A stretch of DNA of 64,000 nt, taken from contig QNQO01009164.1 in the NCBI GenBank assembly GCA_003290165.1, positions 1 through 64,000 on the forward strand, written 5' to 3'. Under the pieces are notes generated by a model. The model was not told where the DNA came from, did no database searches, and was given only the letters and a program-made list of their open reading frames with translations. This stretch comes from Berberis thunbergii. Lineage: Eukaryota > Streptophyta > Magnoliopsida > Ranunculales > Berberidaceae. Below, piece by piece: positions 1 through 11,773 of the stretch (position 1 is the first letter of the stretch; the number at the start of each line of letters is the position of its first letter). The position numbers and the translations under genes were made by a program.

Positions 1-560
1 TTTGAGCTAGACAACACCATCAATTAGGAATTATGTTATTAATACGTATGTTGTGAGAAATTAAAAAAAAATTATCTTTAAACTTCCATACATAAATTAA
101 AAGTAAACAAAAAAATTTGTGCCTGAACTTCTTTAGAAAGTTTGGAACTTTTGGTAATGTAAGAAGATGTTTATTTATAATCAGTAGCTATTTCTTTTTC
201 TTCAACTTTTTGAAAGGATTTCATTGTTGACATTTTATAAGATATGACGAGCATAGCATATGTTTTCTTAATTCTACAAATAATTATACCCGCGTTGATT
301 TGTTCCTGTAAAATCATCGCAACATCGACTCGTTGGAAATGTTAGTATAGCGTACTTTAGGATGACAATTACAAATAACAGTTATGTTTATTAGTTGTTT
401 AACAGTAATCAATCACATAAAATACACAAAGAGCTTTTGGTTACATCAACTGGGAAGAAAATCTAAGTTTCAATAAAGCCTGTGGCGCGATTGTTATGGT
501 AAAAATACATTTCTGAAGATGATTTGGTTACTTTGGCTTATCAATTGGTCAATAATTATA
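1..560 (+). repeat. Repeat X copy A (left part only)
   Basis: This stretch matches 15790-17409 and 3130-3610 closely. Shared landmarks are a TTGAGCTAG start, a run near TTATCTTTAAACTTCC and the end GGTCAATAATTA. It breaks off at 560, where the inverted end of a MULE begins. The last nine bases before that point, ATAATTATA (552-560), equal the target duplication on the far side of the complete MULE at 20377-20385. No coding capacity was seen. Confidence 0.75.
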
Positions 561-888
561 CGGTTTTTTTAATTAATTTAATCCTCATTAGTTTATGTGT
601 ATTTGGAGTCTAGTACCCATTTTGAAAATAATTGAGTTTAACACTCAAATTAATATTGACCATTAGGGTCAATAGAAATCAAATACATTAAATTTTAACA
701 ATACCTCCACTTACATGTCACATGCATGACACATGTTATATCTAAAATAACAACAAAATCCGATCTAAAGGACTGAGGAATACTCCACACATCACAAGAC
801 ATTCAACATTTTCCCCTGTTCACTTCACCATCTTCAAACCAACCCAATCCAACCAACTCTGTATAGCACTGACTCCCCAGACTTCCAT
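561..888 (+). mobile_element. MULE terminal inverted repeat, truncated copy
   Basis: This matches the left end of the MULE at 17410, including the CGGTTTTTTT start, the repeat around CTCATTAGTTTATGTGTATT and the CTCCCCAGACTT block. The similarity stops at 888, where sequence of a minus-strand Ty3/gypsy element begins. The rest of the element, including its other end, is therefore missing. Confidence 0.7.
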
Positions 889-2741
889 TTGTGTAAGTGG
901 TCCCTAAGTGGCCAACCACTTAATTCCCAGAATCCACATCTGAACTTCCATACTCGAGGGTAGGAAATTCTTCTTCAACCTCAATCTCTGAGAGTGTCAG
1001 TCGTACCCCTTGCAAACTCCCCTCCCCATTACTGATTCCCCAGTCCCTATGGTTACTCCGTACGAATCCGTGGACGTAACCTTCAATCCCAGCCTCTTGA
1101 CCAAGCTAATCGAAATAAAATTGTGGGTAGCTCCACTATCCACCAAAACAACCACTTCTTGCTCACTGATCTTACCTTTGAGTCACAAGGTTTTTGGTGT
1201 GGTCCATCCTACCACCGAATTCAGATAAACCTCCGCCCTCCCATCTACCTCTGCGGTTTCTAACTCGACGCCTTGTTCTATGTCAACCTCCTCTTCTCCT
1301 TCCTCTTGAGTCACCAAAACATTGAGTTCTTCTTTTTACACCGATGCCCGGGCCCGAACTTCTCATCACAACGAAAGCATAACCCCTTCTCGCGCGCATT
1401 GTTGAAGTTCCTCATCACTCAACCGCCGGTAGCCCCCTCTCCTTAGATCGGTCTCTCCGCTTCTAGAACCTGAAAACCCCCTGATTGCAATTGATTCCCA
1501 ATTTCTACAGATTTAGGGTTTTCAGTAACCCTAAATCGACTTGAACTTGGGCATGGACCCGAATCCACCCCTATTGGCCCAATCAACCGATTTTTTCTTC
1601 AATCCACTGGGCTAAAGTCATGGCCCGACCCAAATAAGAAGGTTCCATTATCCTCAATTCTGCACTGATTTGGAGCTTAAAACCATTAAAAAACCTGCTA
1701 ACATACACCTCCTCTGGAAGCTAGTCTAATGGTGCTGCGGAGGTAATATGAACCGGGTGACGATAATCAGACACATTTCCTTCTTGTTTGAGTGCCAGAA
1801 ACTGCTCACAAAGTGTCCCTTCGGCTATCGAGGCGGAATTGCAACAATAACAATTTCTTCAGTTCTTCCCACAACAAGATGGGACGCCTCTTGTACTCCC
1901 ATTGATACCAATCAACGCATCTCCCTCAAATCCGACCACTGCAGCCACCAACCTTTCCTCATGGTGTAATGTTATAATTGGAAGAACCTCTCCACCTTCA
2001 AGATCCATCCATCTGGATTAACTCCATCAAAAATCGGCATTTCAAGCCTTCTAAATCTTACTTCCGGTTTGTGGCCATGGACCCCCAAACCTTTCTTCCA
2101 CCATTGAAGTTTTCTGCCCTAAACCAGCACCTTCCGCCTCCTTTGATTGTTCCGATGAAGAAGCCACTCGTGAGGACTCTTCACACAATTTCATCAAATG
2201 TTCTAGTTTCTGTGCAATGGTAGTAATCTCTTCCTTGATCGAACCAATCTCATGGTGTACTCCATCGATCATTCATTCCACCATTTTTACCCTTGTTGCC
2301 ATGCTTGTTGTGCCAGATTGGTTAGCTGATTTCCCTGTCATTACTAGATCTCCTACTTTGATACCAATTTGATGTATCTTGAAGAGAAAATAGAGAATAA
2401 CAGAAGTAAATACTACAAGAGAGATTCAGTCAAAAGATGAAATATCACTTTATAATGTATACAAGCAATTCGAGAGGCTTGCTAACTCTCTAGATCCCCT
2501 GTACAACAAGTTTGACAATGAATGAATCATCTTCTTCTTACTATTCTCTCTTATACAGGACTTCTTCCCACTTGCTATCATTTCTAACAAACTAACTAAA
2601 AGATTACAATTAGAGCAACAAATTACTAACAGACTACAAACAGAGCACTAACATATACAAATACCATCTGTTTTGACATTGGCTTCTACTGGTTCAATAT
2701 GGGGTCCCATACGCTACCTATTGCTGTCTATTACTGCTGCT
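889..2741 (-). mobile_element. Ty3/gypsy LTR retrotransposon fragment, copy 1
   Basis: On the minus strand this runs from part of the LTR (2370-2741), through a primer-binding site like the complement of initiator tRNA-Met (TTGGTATCAAAG, about 2357-2369), then gag, zinc knuckle and aspartic protease. No reverse transcriptase or integrase is present. The LTR is cut off at 2741, where foldback-element sequence starts. Copy 2 at 5092-6904 is nearly identical over the shared part. Confidence 0.8.
1010..2341 (-). pseudogene. Ty3/gypsy gag-protease pseudogene, copy 1
   Basis: Read on the minus strand, the frame starts near 2341 (MTGKSANQSG) and meets a stop about 22 codons later, just before MIDGVHHEIG. 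It continues through a coiled-coil-like segment rich in E and K, a Retrotrans_gag-type region, a CCHC zinc knuckle and a DSGATHNFI aspartic-protease motif near 1105-1140. A G-run indel near 2090 shifts the frame after FGGPWPQ, and several more shifts break the rest. It cannot make a full Gag-Pol product. Copy 2 shares the early stop, so the stop predates the two copies or the true start lies after it. Confidence 0.75.
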
Positions 2742-3129
2742 AAAAGTTTTTTTTTCTAGTCCTTGTTGATCAATAAAACTAACAATGAGTAACCAAATTA
2801 GTCAATAACAATTAATGTAGGTTTTTTTTTTTTTTTTTCTGTAGTCCTTATTGGTCATAACAAATAGTGACTAATATTGTCGTTCAATAACTATTAATGT
2901 AGATTTTTTTTCCCTGTAGTCCTTATTGGTCATAAAACTATAAAATTAGATTTTCTATTTGTTTAGGATGGGTAAATATGTCATATAACCTTATGGGTTA
3001 ACCTGGGTTAATAAAATAGTGATTGTTAGTTATAAAAGTATAAAATTATGCACAAATTAGCCATTACATCAACTATGGTATCTAAATTATCTATTTTGTG
3101 AAAAAATAGGCCCTAAAAGTCATTTTCCG
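2742..3129 (+). mobile_element. Foldback element, right arm only
   Basis: This is similar to 13140-13524, the right arm of the complete foldback element at 12337-13524. It includes T-rich repeats around TAGTCCTTGTTG and ends in CCTAAAAGTCATTTTCCG. The left arm is missing because the truncated LTR at 2741 abuts it directly. No coding sequence was seen. Confidence 0.65.
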
Positions 3130-5091
3130 AAAAATAAAAACATATCTTTAAACTTCCACACATAAATTAATAGTAAACCAACAAAAGTTGTGTCGGAACT
3201 TCTTTTGAAAGTTTGAAACTTCTGTAAATGTAGAAAGACGTTCTTTATAATCTGTGGCCATTTCTTTTTCTCCATCTTTTTGAAAGAATTTTATTGATGA
3301 CATTTTATAAGGTACGATGAGCATATCATATATTTTTTTAATTCTACAAATAACTAAGCCGCGTTGATTTACATCCCTAAAATCATCACATCCTTGACTC
3401 ATTGGAAATGCTAGCATATTTCTCTAACATGCTTTTGTTGGATATGAGATCACTACTTTTGACTTTAAATGTACTTTTACTTGCATCACTGGGGAAGAAA
3501 ACTAAGTTTCAATAAAGCCCTGTCGGCACGCTTATATTGGTAGAAATTTCATTACCGAAGATGATTTGATTACTTTTGGCTTATTAGAAGGTCAATAATT
3601 ACAAAGGGATCGTATATTATCAACAACATTTTATTAACTATTCTCTCACATAATTAATCATGGATTATTTTTTTACCATAAACATTACCACAAAATCAAA
3701 ACCTAATCAACCACTAGTTGGTTATCATTTATTTTTTCTTGCCTCGAGTTTTCTCTCTATTTCAAACTCCACATTCTTTACTAGAAGTGTGATTTGGGTT
3801 CTATAAAAAATTTTGGCTTAGCGCATTGGGGGTATCACAAAATCCAATGTTTTACCACCATTTTTCTTTCAAATAAAATCATATTCAAACCCTCCATCGA
3901 TTTCATTTCCTAATGAGACCCAAAAACTTTATACTCTTCCAATACCACCGCTTCTTACTATGTTTTTTTTTTCCTTCTAATTATAATTTGCCCCTCTTAT
4001 TGGTCATCCCATCCTCTACCAATTGCAAATGAGTTGTGGCTGTATAGCTTGTACATGTGGAGAAATATAGTTTGACACATATTTGAGACTACTTTTGCAA
4101 AAATACTTGTTAATTAGGTTTTTAGCAACGACTATTTGTTGTCTTCACGAAATCAGATCCCAAACTCAAAAGGCAATAACTATTTGGCACCACAACTTCC
4201 TTTCACCCACACCACCGCCTACATTTTTCTCTCCCATATCACCTTCTTTCTGTCCCACACACCAAATTCAAACCTGCAAAAACTCTCGCTCTTCCTCCTA
4301 AATTCATTTTCTTCCCTCTCGCTTGACGGAGTTTCCTACTCCCACAATTGTAACTTTCTCCCCCATTCTCTCAATAGCTTTCCTCCTAATTTGGAATCAT
4401 CTTTTTCCCCTTTCGTGGTTGCTCTTATTAAAAAAAAATGAAGAGTATTGTTCCTGCAAAACATGTTATTATCCCTGATTTGGGCCAATTTATACGCCCA
4501 ATTAAGACAAATTCTCAAGCTCATAAAACATGAAAATTGTACTAGTCTTAGTCATATAATCAACATAATTTGAATGAGTTAAAAAGGTTTTGAATTGAGC
4601 AAGTTATGGTCATTTTACTACAATTATTCAAATTTGTCTAGCAAAGAAAACATGGTATTGTCCCTGACTTTGGGCCAATATATACCCTCAATTGAGGACC
4701 GATTCACAAGACTATAAAAAGCAAACATTATATTACTTTGAGTTATCTTATAAATAAAATTTGGATCAATAAAAATCTTGTGAATTAAGCAAGTTATGGT
4801 CATTTTACTAAAATCACTCAAATCTGTCTAGTAAAAAAAATATGGTATTGTCTCTGACTTTGGGCCAATTTATACCCTCAATTGAAACTGATTATCAAGA
4901 TTATCAAATCACAAACATTATAGTACTCTGAGTCATCTTACAAACAAATTTTGAATCAGTTAAAAATGCCTGTGACTTGAGTAAGTTATGATCATTTTAC
5001 TAAAATAACTCAAATATGTTTAGCAAATACCAAGCCACAAAAAATCAAGCGAATGTAAGTCTCACACTCGCATGACTCACTACAAATGTAA
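3130..5091 (+). repeat. Repeat X copy D (most complete copy)
   Basis: This is the most continuous copy of repeat X. Near 3590-3620 it reads GGTCAATAATTACAAAGGGA without interruption. That is where the MULE sits in copies A and B, so this is an empty site. The right half carries pyrimidine-rich sequence and three tandem units of about 190 bp (4441-5035). Only short chance reading frames are present. The family is unrecognised. Confidence 0.7.
4441..5035 (+). repeat. Three tandem units of about 190 bp in repeat X
   Basis: Each unit begins near TATTGT(T/C)CCTGA and GGGCCAATTTATAC and ends in AAGTTATGGTCATTTTACTA plus CTCAAAT(C)TGT. Units begin near 4446, 4650 and 4842. They are diverged from one another but keep the same order of landmarks. 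The same array recurs at 14817-15405 and 21195-21755, so it is an internal part of repeat X. Confidence 0.75.
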
Positions 5092-6366
5092 ATCCGTGGA
5101 CGTAACATTCAATCCCAGCCTCTTGACCAAGCTAATCGAAATAAAATTGTGGGTAGCTCCACTATCCACCAAAACAATCACTTCTTGCTCACTGATCTTA
5201 CCTTTGAGTCACAAGGTTTTTGGTGTGGTCCATCCTACCACCGAATTCAGATAAACCTCCACCCTCCCATCTACCTCTACGGCTTCTAACTCGACGCTTT
5301 GTTCTATGTCAACCTCCTCTTCTCCTTCCTCTTGAGTCACCAAAATATTGAGTTCCTTCTTTTTACATCGATGCCCCGGCCCGAACTTCTCATCACAACG
5401 AAAGCATAACCCTTCTCGCGCGCATTGTTGAAGTTCGTCATCACTCAACCGCCGATAACCCCTCTCCTCAGATCGGTCTCGCCGCTTCTAGAGACTGAAA
5501 AGCCCCTGATTGCAATTGATTCCCAATTTCTACAGATTTAGGGTTTTCAGTAACCCTAAATCGACTTGAACTTGGGCATGGACCCGATCCACCCCTATTC
5601 GGCCCAATCAACTGATTTTTTTTGTTCAATCCGCTGGGGCTAAAGTCATGGCCCGACCCAAAGAAGAAGGTTCCATTATCCTCAATTCTGCACTAATTTG
5701 GAGCTTAAAACCATTAAAAACCTACTAACATACACCTCCTCTGGAAGCTAGTCTAATGGTGCTGCGAGGGTAATGAACCGGTGACGATAATCAGACACAT
5801 TTCCTTCTTGTTTGAGTGTCAAAAACTGCTCACAAAGTGTCCCTTCGGCTATCGAGCGGAATTGCAACAATAACAATTTCTTCAGTTCTTCCCACAACAA
5901 GATGGGACGCCTCTTGTACTCCCATTGATACCAAATCAACGCATCTCCCTCAAATCCGACCACTGCAGCCACCAACCTTTCCCTCATTGGTGTAATGTTG
6001 TAATTGGAAGAACCTCTCCACCTTCAAGATCCATCCATCTGGATTAACTCCATCAAAAATCGGCATTTCAAGCCTTCTAAATCTTACTTCCGGTTTGTGG
6101 CCATGGACCCCAAACCTTTCTTCCACCATTGAAGTTTTCTGCCCTAAACCAGCACCTTCCGCCTCCTTTGATTGTTCCGATGAAGAAGCCACTCATGAGG
6201 ACTCTTCACACAATTTCATCAAATGTTCTAGTTTCTGTGCAATGGTAGTAATCTCTTCCTTGATCGAACCTATCTCATGGTGTACTCCATCGATCATTCA
6301 TTCCACCATTTCTACCCTTGCTGCCATGCTTGTTGTGCCAGATTGGTTAGCTGATTTCCCTGTCAT
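5092..6366 (-). pseudogene. Ty3/gypsy gag-protease pseudogene, copy 2
   Basis: Minus strand, start codon near 6366. Pieces in different frames give an N-terminal E/K-rich segment, a segment with FDGVNPDGW, a gag core with FEGDALIWYQW, a zinc knuckle CFRCDEKFGPGHRC near 5370-5410 and the start of the protease. A frame change near 5990 separates the first and second blocks. The stop about 22 codons after the first ATG is shared with copy 1. It is non-functional as read. Confidence 0.75.
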
Positions 6367-6904
6367 TACTAGATCTCCTACTCAAATACCAATTTGATGT
6401 ATCTTGAAAAGAAAATAGAGAATAACAGAAGGAAATACTACAAGAGAGATTCAGTCAAAACATGAAATATTACTTTATAATGTATACAAGCAATTCGACA
6501 GGCTTGTTAACTCTCTAGATCCCCTGTACAACAAGTTTGACAATGAATGAATCATCTTCTTCTTACTATTCTCTCTTATACAGGACTTCTTCCCACTTGC
6601 TATCATTTCTAACAAAATAACTAAAAGATTACAATTAGAGCAACAAATTACTAACAGACTACAAACAGAGCACTAACAGACTACAAATACCATCTGTTTT
6701 GACATTGGGTTCTGCTGGTTCAATATGGGGTCCCATACGCTACCTATTGCTGTCTATTACTGCTGCTCCTGCCTATTGCTGTTGATGCTCTGATGCTTGC
6801 ATCTACTGTAACTGTCCAATATGCTCTCATATGCTTCCTATTGCTGCTGATGATGCTTGTATTTACTGTAACTGTCCAATATGCTCCCATATGCTGCCTT
6901 GACA
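5092..6904 (-). mobile_element. Ty3/gypsy LTR retrotransposon fragment, copy 2
   Basis: This is a minus-strand element with one full-length LTR at 6395-6904 (510 bp, sense ends TGTCAAGG and ATACATCA). The primer-binding region is degraded, followed by gag, zinc knuckle and protease. The LTR holds two imperfect tandem copies of a segment around CTGTAACTGTCCAATATG. The pol side is cut off at 5092, deeper into the protease than in copy 1. Confidence 0.8.
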
Positions 6905-8328
6905 CATGGTGAAAGATTAGGGCGCAATGTGGACAGTTTCAATTCGTGTAAAAGGGCCCGAACCTGATCCTATCCCCAATTCTAGACCTTTCAGTTCTTC
7001 TATATCGAAACAATTACAGGCTCTTGATCTTGACCTTGTATCAATTACAGGCATTTTTTCAGATAACTAAAGAGATTCTTAGATGTAGATTGTTTGTCAC
7101 TGTGCTTATTCTTTATATGATGTCGTCTTTGGTGTATTGACACGTTATTGATCTCTCCTTAGTGTCTTGACACAGTAGAAATATTAGAGATTGATGGAGA
7201 TAGTCCATTTGGTGATGGAGACAATCAGTAGATAGGGTTTATATGGTCCTTGGTTTTCTTAGGGTTAGGAGGGATATGAGTCAAAAGTCTTTGAAGAAAA
7301 TTGAAGGAATGAGAATCTTAACAGTGCTGGGAAGAGATCTTTTGGTTGCCGTCCATAGTTAAGCTTTGATCAGGATCAAAATTGACCATTTGTAGCAATC
7401 ATAGGTTGCAAACTTCAAGTGATCTATTGACCATTTCTAGATAATGTTATAGCACTTTGCTAGAGAATATAGGATTATTGCATGCGAACACCAAGGTGGT
7501 GTGTTAGAAAAGCGTCTAAGTGAAGATTGTGCCAGGAGGCTCTAAATACAGATTGTTATGTGTAAACTTGCACTATACGATAAATGTAAACAGTGATCAA
7601 TAGTGATGGTAACGACCATGATGAAATGTAATCCAATTATCATAGCGGAGTTTAATTTCCATGACATATGGGAATGAGGTTTAGGATGACTATATGCAAC
7701 TACAAGTCTACACCTAACGAGAAAAAAAGAAAGTCATTGGACGTAGTAAATACACAGGATCAATAGTCCAACCAACGATGATTAGAAATGAGAATAGGAT
7801 GTGGAAATGAAAGAATTGATTGATAAGGCTAGATTCATGGCATCAATCTAGTCTAATTTTATATGGTGATTAATGTCTTACTGGTTATAATCACTTTTTT
7901 AAAAAGAAAAAATAACTCTGTAGCTTTCATCAATGCTAGAATTTTAGCTTCATTTCCAAGCATTTCCGCTTCTTCCTTGGACACTTTTACACCTCCAATT
8001 CTCTTTTCTGGCCGGCCTCTGTTAGTCTTTTTAGACATGTAAAATGTAGCTTAAATTAGCATGTTTTACTTTTACTAAGCAATCAGTGAGGTATTAACCG
8101 AGGTGCGTCAATTTGGGTTGAAAATTATTTCCAATCCGTCATTTTGACCTAGCCTTGCTCTTTGCCATTGAGAATTTTCAAAAGGGTCCCCTTATCGTGG
8201 GCAAGGATTGTGATTTCTGTTTTTTTCGAGGTAATTTCAGTAAGTTGATTTTTAGAAATATTTTGTTTTTTTTTTTAAACGAGTTTCAGTCCAGCCCAAT
8301 TACAATAATTTTGGATCCATATAGATCT
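6905..8328. other. Intergenic, mostly featureless
   Basis: This AT-rich spacer lies between the second LTR fragment and the PsbP-domain gene. I see no recognisable repeat end or RNA gene. A 59-codon minus-strand frame at 7859-8038 has coding-like composition in its first forty residues and is discussed as a finding. Confidence 0.5.
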
Positions 8329-8336
8329 GTGGGCCC
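8329..8336 (+). promoter_or_regulatory. GTGGGCCC motif upstream of PsbP-domain gene
   Basis: GTGGGCCC lies 131 bases before the start codon of the PsbP-domain gene. It matches the TGGGCC/Y site II and TCP-binding consensus found in many plant promoters of plastid, ribosomal and growth-related genes. Function here is inferred only from motif and position. Confidence 0.35.
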
Positions 8337-8466
8337 GGGTGCTACCCAATCACATTGAAATCGAACGCCTTATCTACAAAATCCACTTTGTTCGTCTCTC
8401 CCATCCCAATATTGATCCTGATAATGGCATTTTCGTAAATACCTCTCTCACACTCTCTCGGCTGCC

Positions 8467-10444
8467 ATGGCTGTGGTTCTCCAATCCTTGTCATCATCTC
8501 CACCTTCTCACAATTCTCGAACCACCTCGTCGAGCTGTTCGACAAAGTTTATCTCATCCGGAACCGGAATAACTTCAAGACCCAGGCTCACATTAGCACC
8601 ATGCATCAACTCCAGCAGCAGCAACGTAGTCTGCTGTATGGCGCAGGATAACAGCTCTTTGGAAGGTTAGATTTTTCTACCAACCCTATCATACTATTGT
8701 CTACATTACTGTTAATTGCTGTAAAATTGTCTAATTAACTTTTCGTGTTAGTGTAGTTGTTTAGTTAATATAATCAGAATTGCATTGATGATGAGATCCA
8801 AAATCATTTCTACTTGAATTTGTTGTAGAATTGCTTAGAAATGGAAAGTTTTGGAGTCTGAATTGTGAATTATATATGCGAAGACACGGATTGTATACGT
8901 TGCTCAACCCCGGTTGTTAGTGTAGTAATAAAGCATTAGCATTTCGAGTCTAGGATCATAGTATCCTGAATCTGATGTCCTAGTATTGCTTATTATTCGA
9001 TGCACATTTAGTATTGTATATACGATAACAAGACATTATTGAACCCTCATAAGATGCTCTCTACATACAATAAAATGTCCATTCGGTAACACACTTGAAA
9101 GGAATATGGGAGACACAAATGTAGCTAAGTAAACTATAAGATCCATCATAATGGGATCTCTAGCTAAGAATGAGTGTTCAAAAAAAAAAATTAATTAGAG
9201 CACTTGACAATAGCATCTATAGAGCGCGTCAGCACGCTGTTCTGAAATTACACCTACAGGATGCATCCGCCAATCCATCTAATTGACAGTATAAACTGTG
9301 ACCAATTTTTGTCAAAAGGAAGAAAGAACACATTAATATATCTGACAAATCTAACTATACAATCGATAACAAAGTTAGGAATGAAGTTACAATATTGAGA
9401 TAGGTGCTTATAAACATCATCAGCTTCCCCTCACCAAAAGATGCTGCCCAGAATTTGCATCAATTTTGGTAGAAAATGTGGAATTCCTTGTGCGCACGAC
9501 ATGGATTCTTTATGTTTTAGATCAAAAGAGCCACACTCGATCAAGAATTGTTAATGAACAAAAAATTCGTTTTATGATATGTTGTGTATTTCTTAATTTA
9601 TCTAACTATAATTTGCCGCAATGGATTATATATGAAATGAAGAGAAATCCTTCATGTTTTAATCCGTAAAAAGTTTTTTCAGTTCCAAGGAGGAATGCAA
9701 TGGCTTTGATGTTATCAAGTCTTATCTTCTCACAAGTGGATTCAAATGATATTGCATTAGCCCAGACATCAGTTGTTTTTAGGGAGTATATATATTCCTT
9801 TGATGGATATTCCTTCAATTACCCAAAGAATTGGATCAAAGTACGAGGTGCCGGTGCTGACATATTCTTCAGAGACCCGTATGTTCTTGATGAAAATTTG
9901 TCTTTGGAAATATCTTCTCCTTCATCTTCCAATTTCAAGAGCGTCAATGACTTGGGTCCTCCACAAGCTGCTGCAGAGAAGGTTTTGAAGCAGTATTTGA
10001 CGGAATTCATGTCAACTAGACTGGGTGTACGACGTGAATCCAACATCCTTTCCACATCTTCAAGAGTTGCAGATGATGGGAAGCTCTACTACCAAATAGA
10101 GGTAACTACTGCTATGTATTGACGAAGAACTTTGGTGTTTATACAGACCTAACATCATCAAAGACATTCAGTAGATCCCATGTTTTTTTTGTCTAATTGT
10201 ATTCTATATTGCTTTTGTGCAGGTAAATATCAAGTCATATGCAAGTAACAATGAGTTAGCTGTGATGCCACAAGATCGAGTAGTAAGACTAGAATGGGAT
10301 CGGCGTTACTTATCTGTCCTAGGAGTTGAAAATAAACAGTTGTATGAGTTGAGATTGCAAACACCTGAAAATGTGTTTTTAGAAGAGGAAAGTGATCTAC
10401 GCCGAGTAATGGATTCTTTTAGAGTATTCAAGGTGACAGCTTGA
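8467..10444 (+). CDS. PsbP-domain protein, thylakoid lumen (PPD2-like)
   Basis: Three exons join in frame: 8467-8665, 9683-10101 and 10223-10444, giving 279 residues. The N-terminal 65 residues are rich in serine and threonine, as in plastid transit peptides. A twin-arginine pair follows at about residues 69-70 (VPRRNAMALML), before a short hydrophobic stretch and an A-x-A-like end, which is the layout of a Tat-dependent lumen signal. The remainder is a PsbP fold, from YSFNYPKNWIKV to the C-terminal RRVMDSFRVF. PsbP relatives act in assembly or stability of photosystem complexes, but the specific role of this paralogue is not shown here. Among Arabidopsis paralogues it most resembles PPD2 from memory; another PPD member is possible. 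Part of exon 2 recurs at 15.6 kb. Confidence 0.85.
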
Positions 10445-10864
10445 TCACTCCATGAGTGTTTATTCAAAATTTTGGTGATTGATGAGATATCCTATTATTT
10501 TTCAGCTGTCGTTGCTTTGTATTTGTAGCTTCTATATCATCAATGCGTAATCATATTTGCTTCATTTATCTTTCTATGTTGCATCAATCTTTTTCTTGAA
10601 TTCTTTGGCTAATATGGGAAGTATATCATTGGTTTGGAAGTTGAAAAAATGCTCGGAGGAGAGGAATAATCATTGTTAAGGATCCTTTAGGAAAGCACAT
10701 TGTCATAAACTCATAATTATGCTCATAGTGTCAAGACTGTAGGTTCCTATGTTTTCTTGTTGCGGAGTATTGTATATCAACTTTTGTATCTATTTTAATA
10801 AATGTGTACACAGAAAATCACTTACAATCTACATAAACAAAGAGAGTGAAGCAATAGTGATGCT
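10445..10864 (+). other. 3' flank of PsbP-domain gene
   Basis: This is the likely 3' untranslated region and downstream spacer. AATAAA occurs near 10797 but is rather far from the stop codon. The stretch ends with GTGATGCT (10857-10864), the left target duplication of the hAT element. Confidence 0.45.
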
Positions 10865-11229
10865 CGTGGGCGAACCTATTAAGGGGCGAGGGGGGGCAGT
10901 TGCCCCCCCCTCAATTTTTAAAATATTTTTAGTATATATATTTTAGTCTTAAAAAATCGATTATATAGCGTAGAATACAATATGTTAAATGTTTATGAAA
11001 ATGTTTGAACATGTCTTTGTTGATGTGCTGGTTGGAGGTTTATGACTTTTAGTAAAAGACCTGGGTCCGATACTCTTCGAGTGCATTTTTTTATTTTATT
11101 TTCAATGCAATTTTATCAGTAATTGCAAACATTAAAAAAATGAGTTTAATAAAAAATTATTAACATTAAATAAATGAATTGTTTTTCACAAGTGATATTA
11201 AACCCTTAACAAAAAAATATTTAAAATTA

Positions 11230-11405
11230 GAGTGAGGCTAGGAAACCATGTTTTGCAACCAGGATAATGTGGCATCGTTAGAGGAGTTTTTTACAACTTT
11301 GAGATACACATAAATTTTTTGGAAATTTCATCATTCTTTCCAGATCATGACACGTCATTCTGATTACAAAACATGGTTCCAAAACCTGGTTTTCTAGCAT
11401 TTTTG
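11230..11405. mobile_element. Nested MULE-type MITE, 176 bp
   Basis: Perfect 9-bp duplications TTAAAATTA lie at 11221-11229 and 11406-11414. The inverted arms share GCTAG(G/A)AAACC followed by related sequence (CATGTTTTGCAACCAGG on the left; CAGGTTTTGGAACCATG on the right arm read inward). The 9-bp duplication points to a Mutator-like origin. The element lies inside the hAT and so is younger than it. Confidence 0.8.
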
Positions 11406-11591
11406 TTAAAATTAATATTTAAAATAATAACGATAGAATTCAATGAAAATATATACCATTAGCCAACTCGTATAAAATTTGAGCCTTATATAAACTATTT
11501 TTTCTTTGAAATTGTATTATGATCATATTAGATTCGCAAATTTCAAATTTTTTTTTGCTTCACCTAGAATTTATTCTAATTATTTTGTGAT

Positions 11592-11773
11592 TCTCAATTC
11601 TAGACAACCTGGCTTTATAGCCACTTTTTGGTTAGGTTTTAAGTATTTTACATTTCTATCCCTTTTATAGATAATGTTTGTGATTGTATTTTAAAGAGAA
11701 TGGGTAAAAAAGTGTAAAAATGCTCTAGCCTGGCCAAAAAATGGCTTTAAAGTCTGGCTGCCTAGACAAACTC
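11592..11773. mobile_element. Second nested MULE-type MITE, 182 bp
   Basis: Perfect 9-bp duplications TTTTGTGAT lie at 11583-11591 and 11774-11782. The arms share TCTAG(A/G)CA(A/G)CC and GCTTTATAGCCACTTTTTGG-like sequence in inverted orientation. It is another non-coding Mutator-like MITE within the same hAT element and a different family from the one at 11230. Confidence 0.8.

Noticed and set aside
4441..5035. CRISPR-like or centromeric satellite array
   Set aside because: There are only three diverged 190-bp units, always inside repeat X, in a plant genome. It is part of a dispersed repeat.
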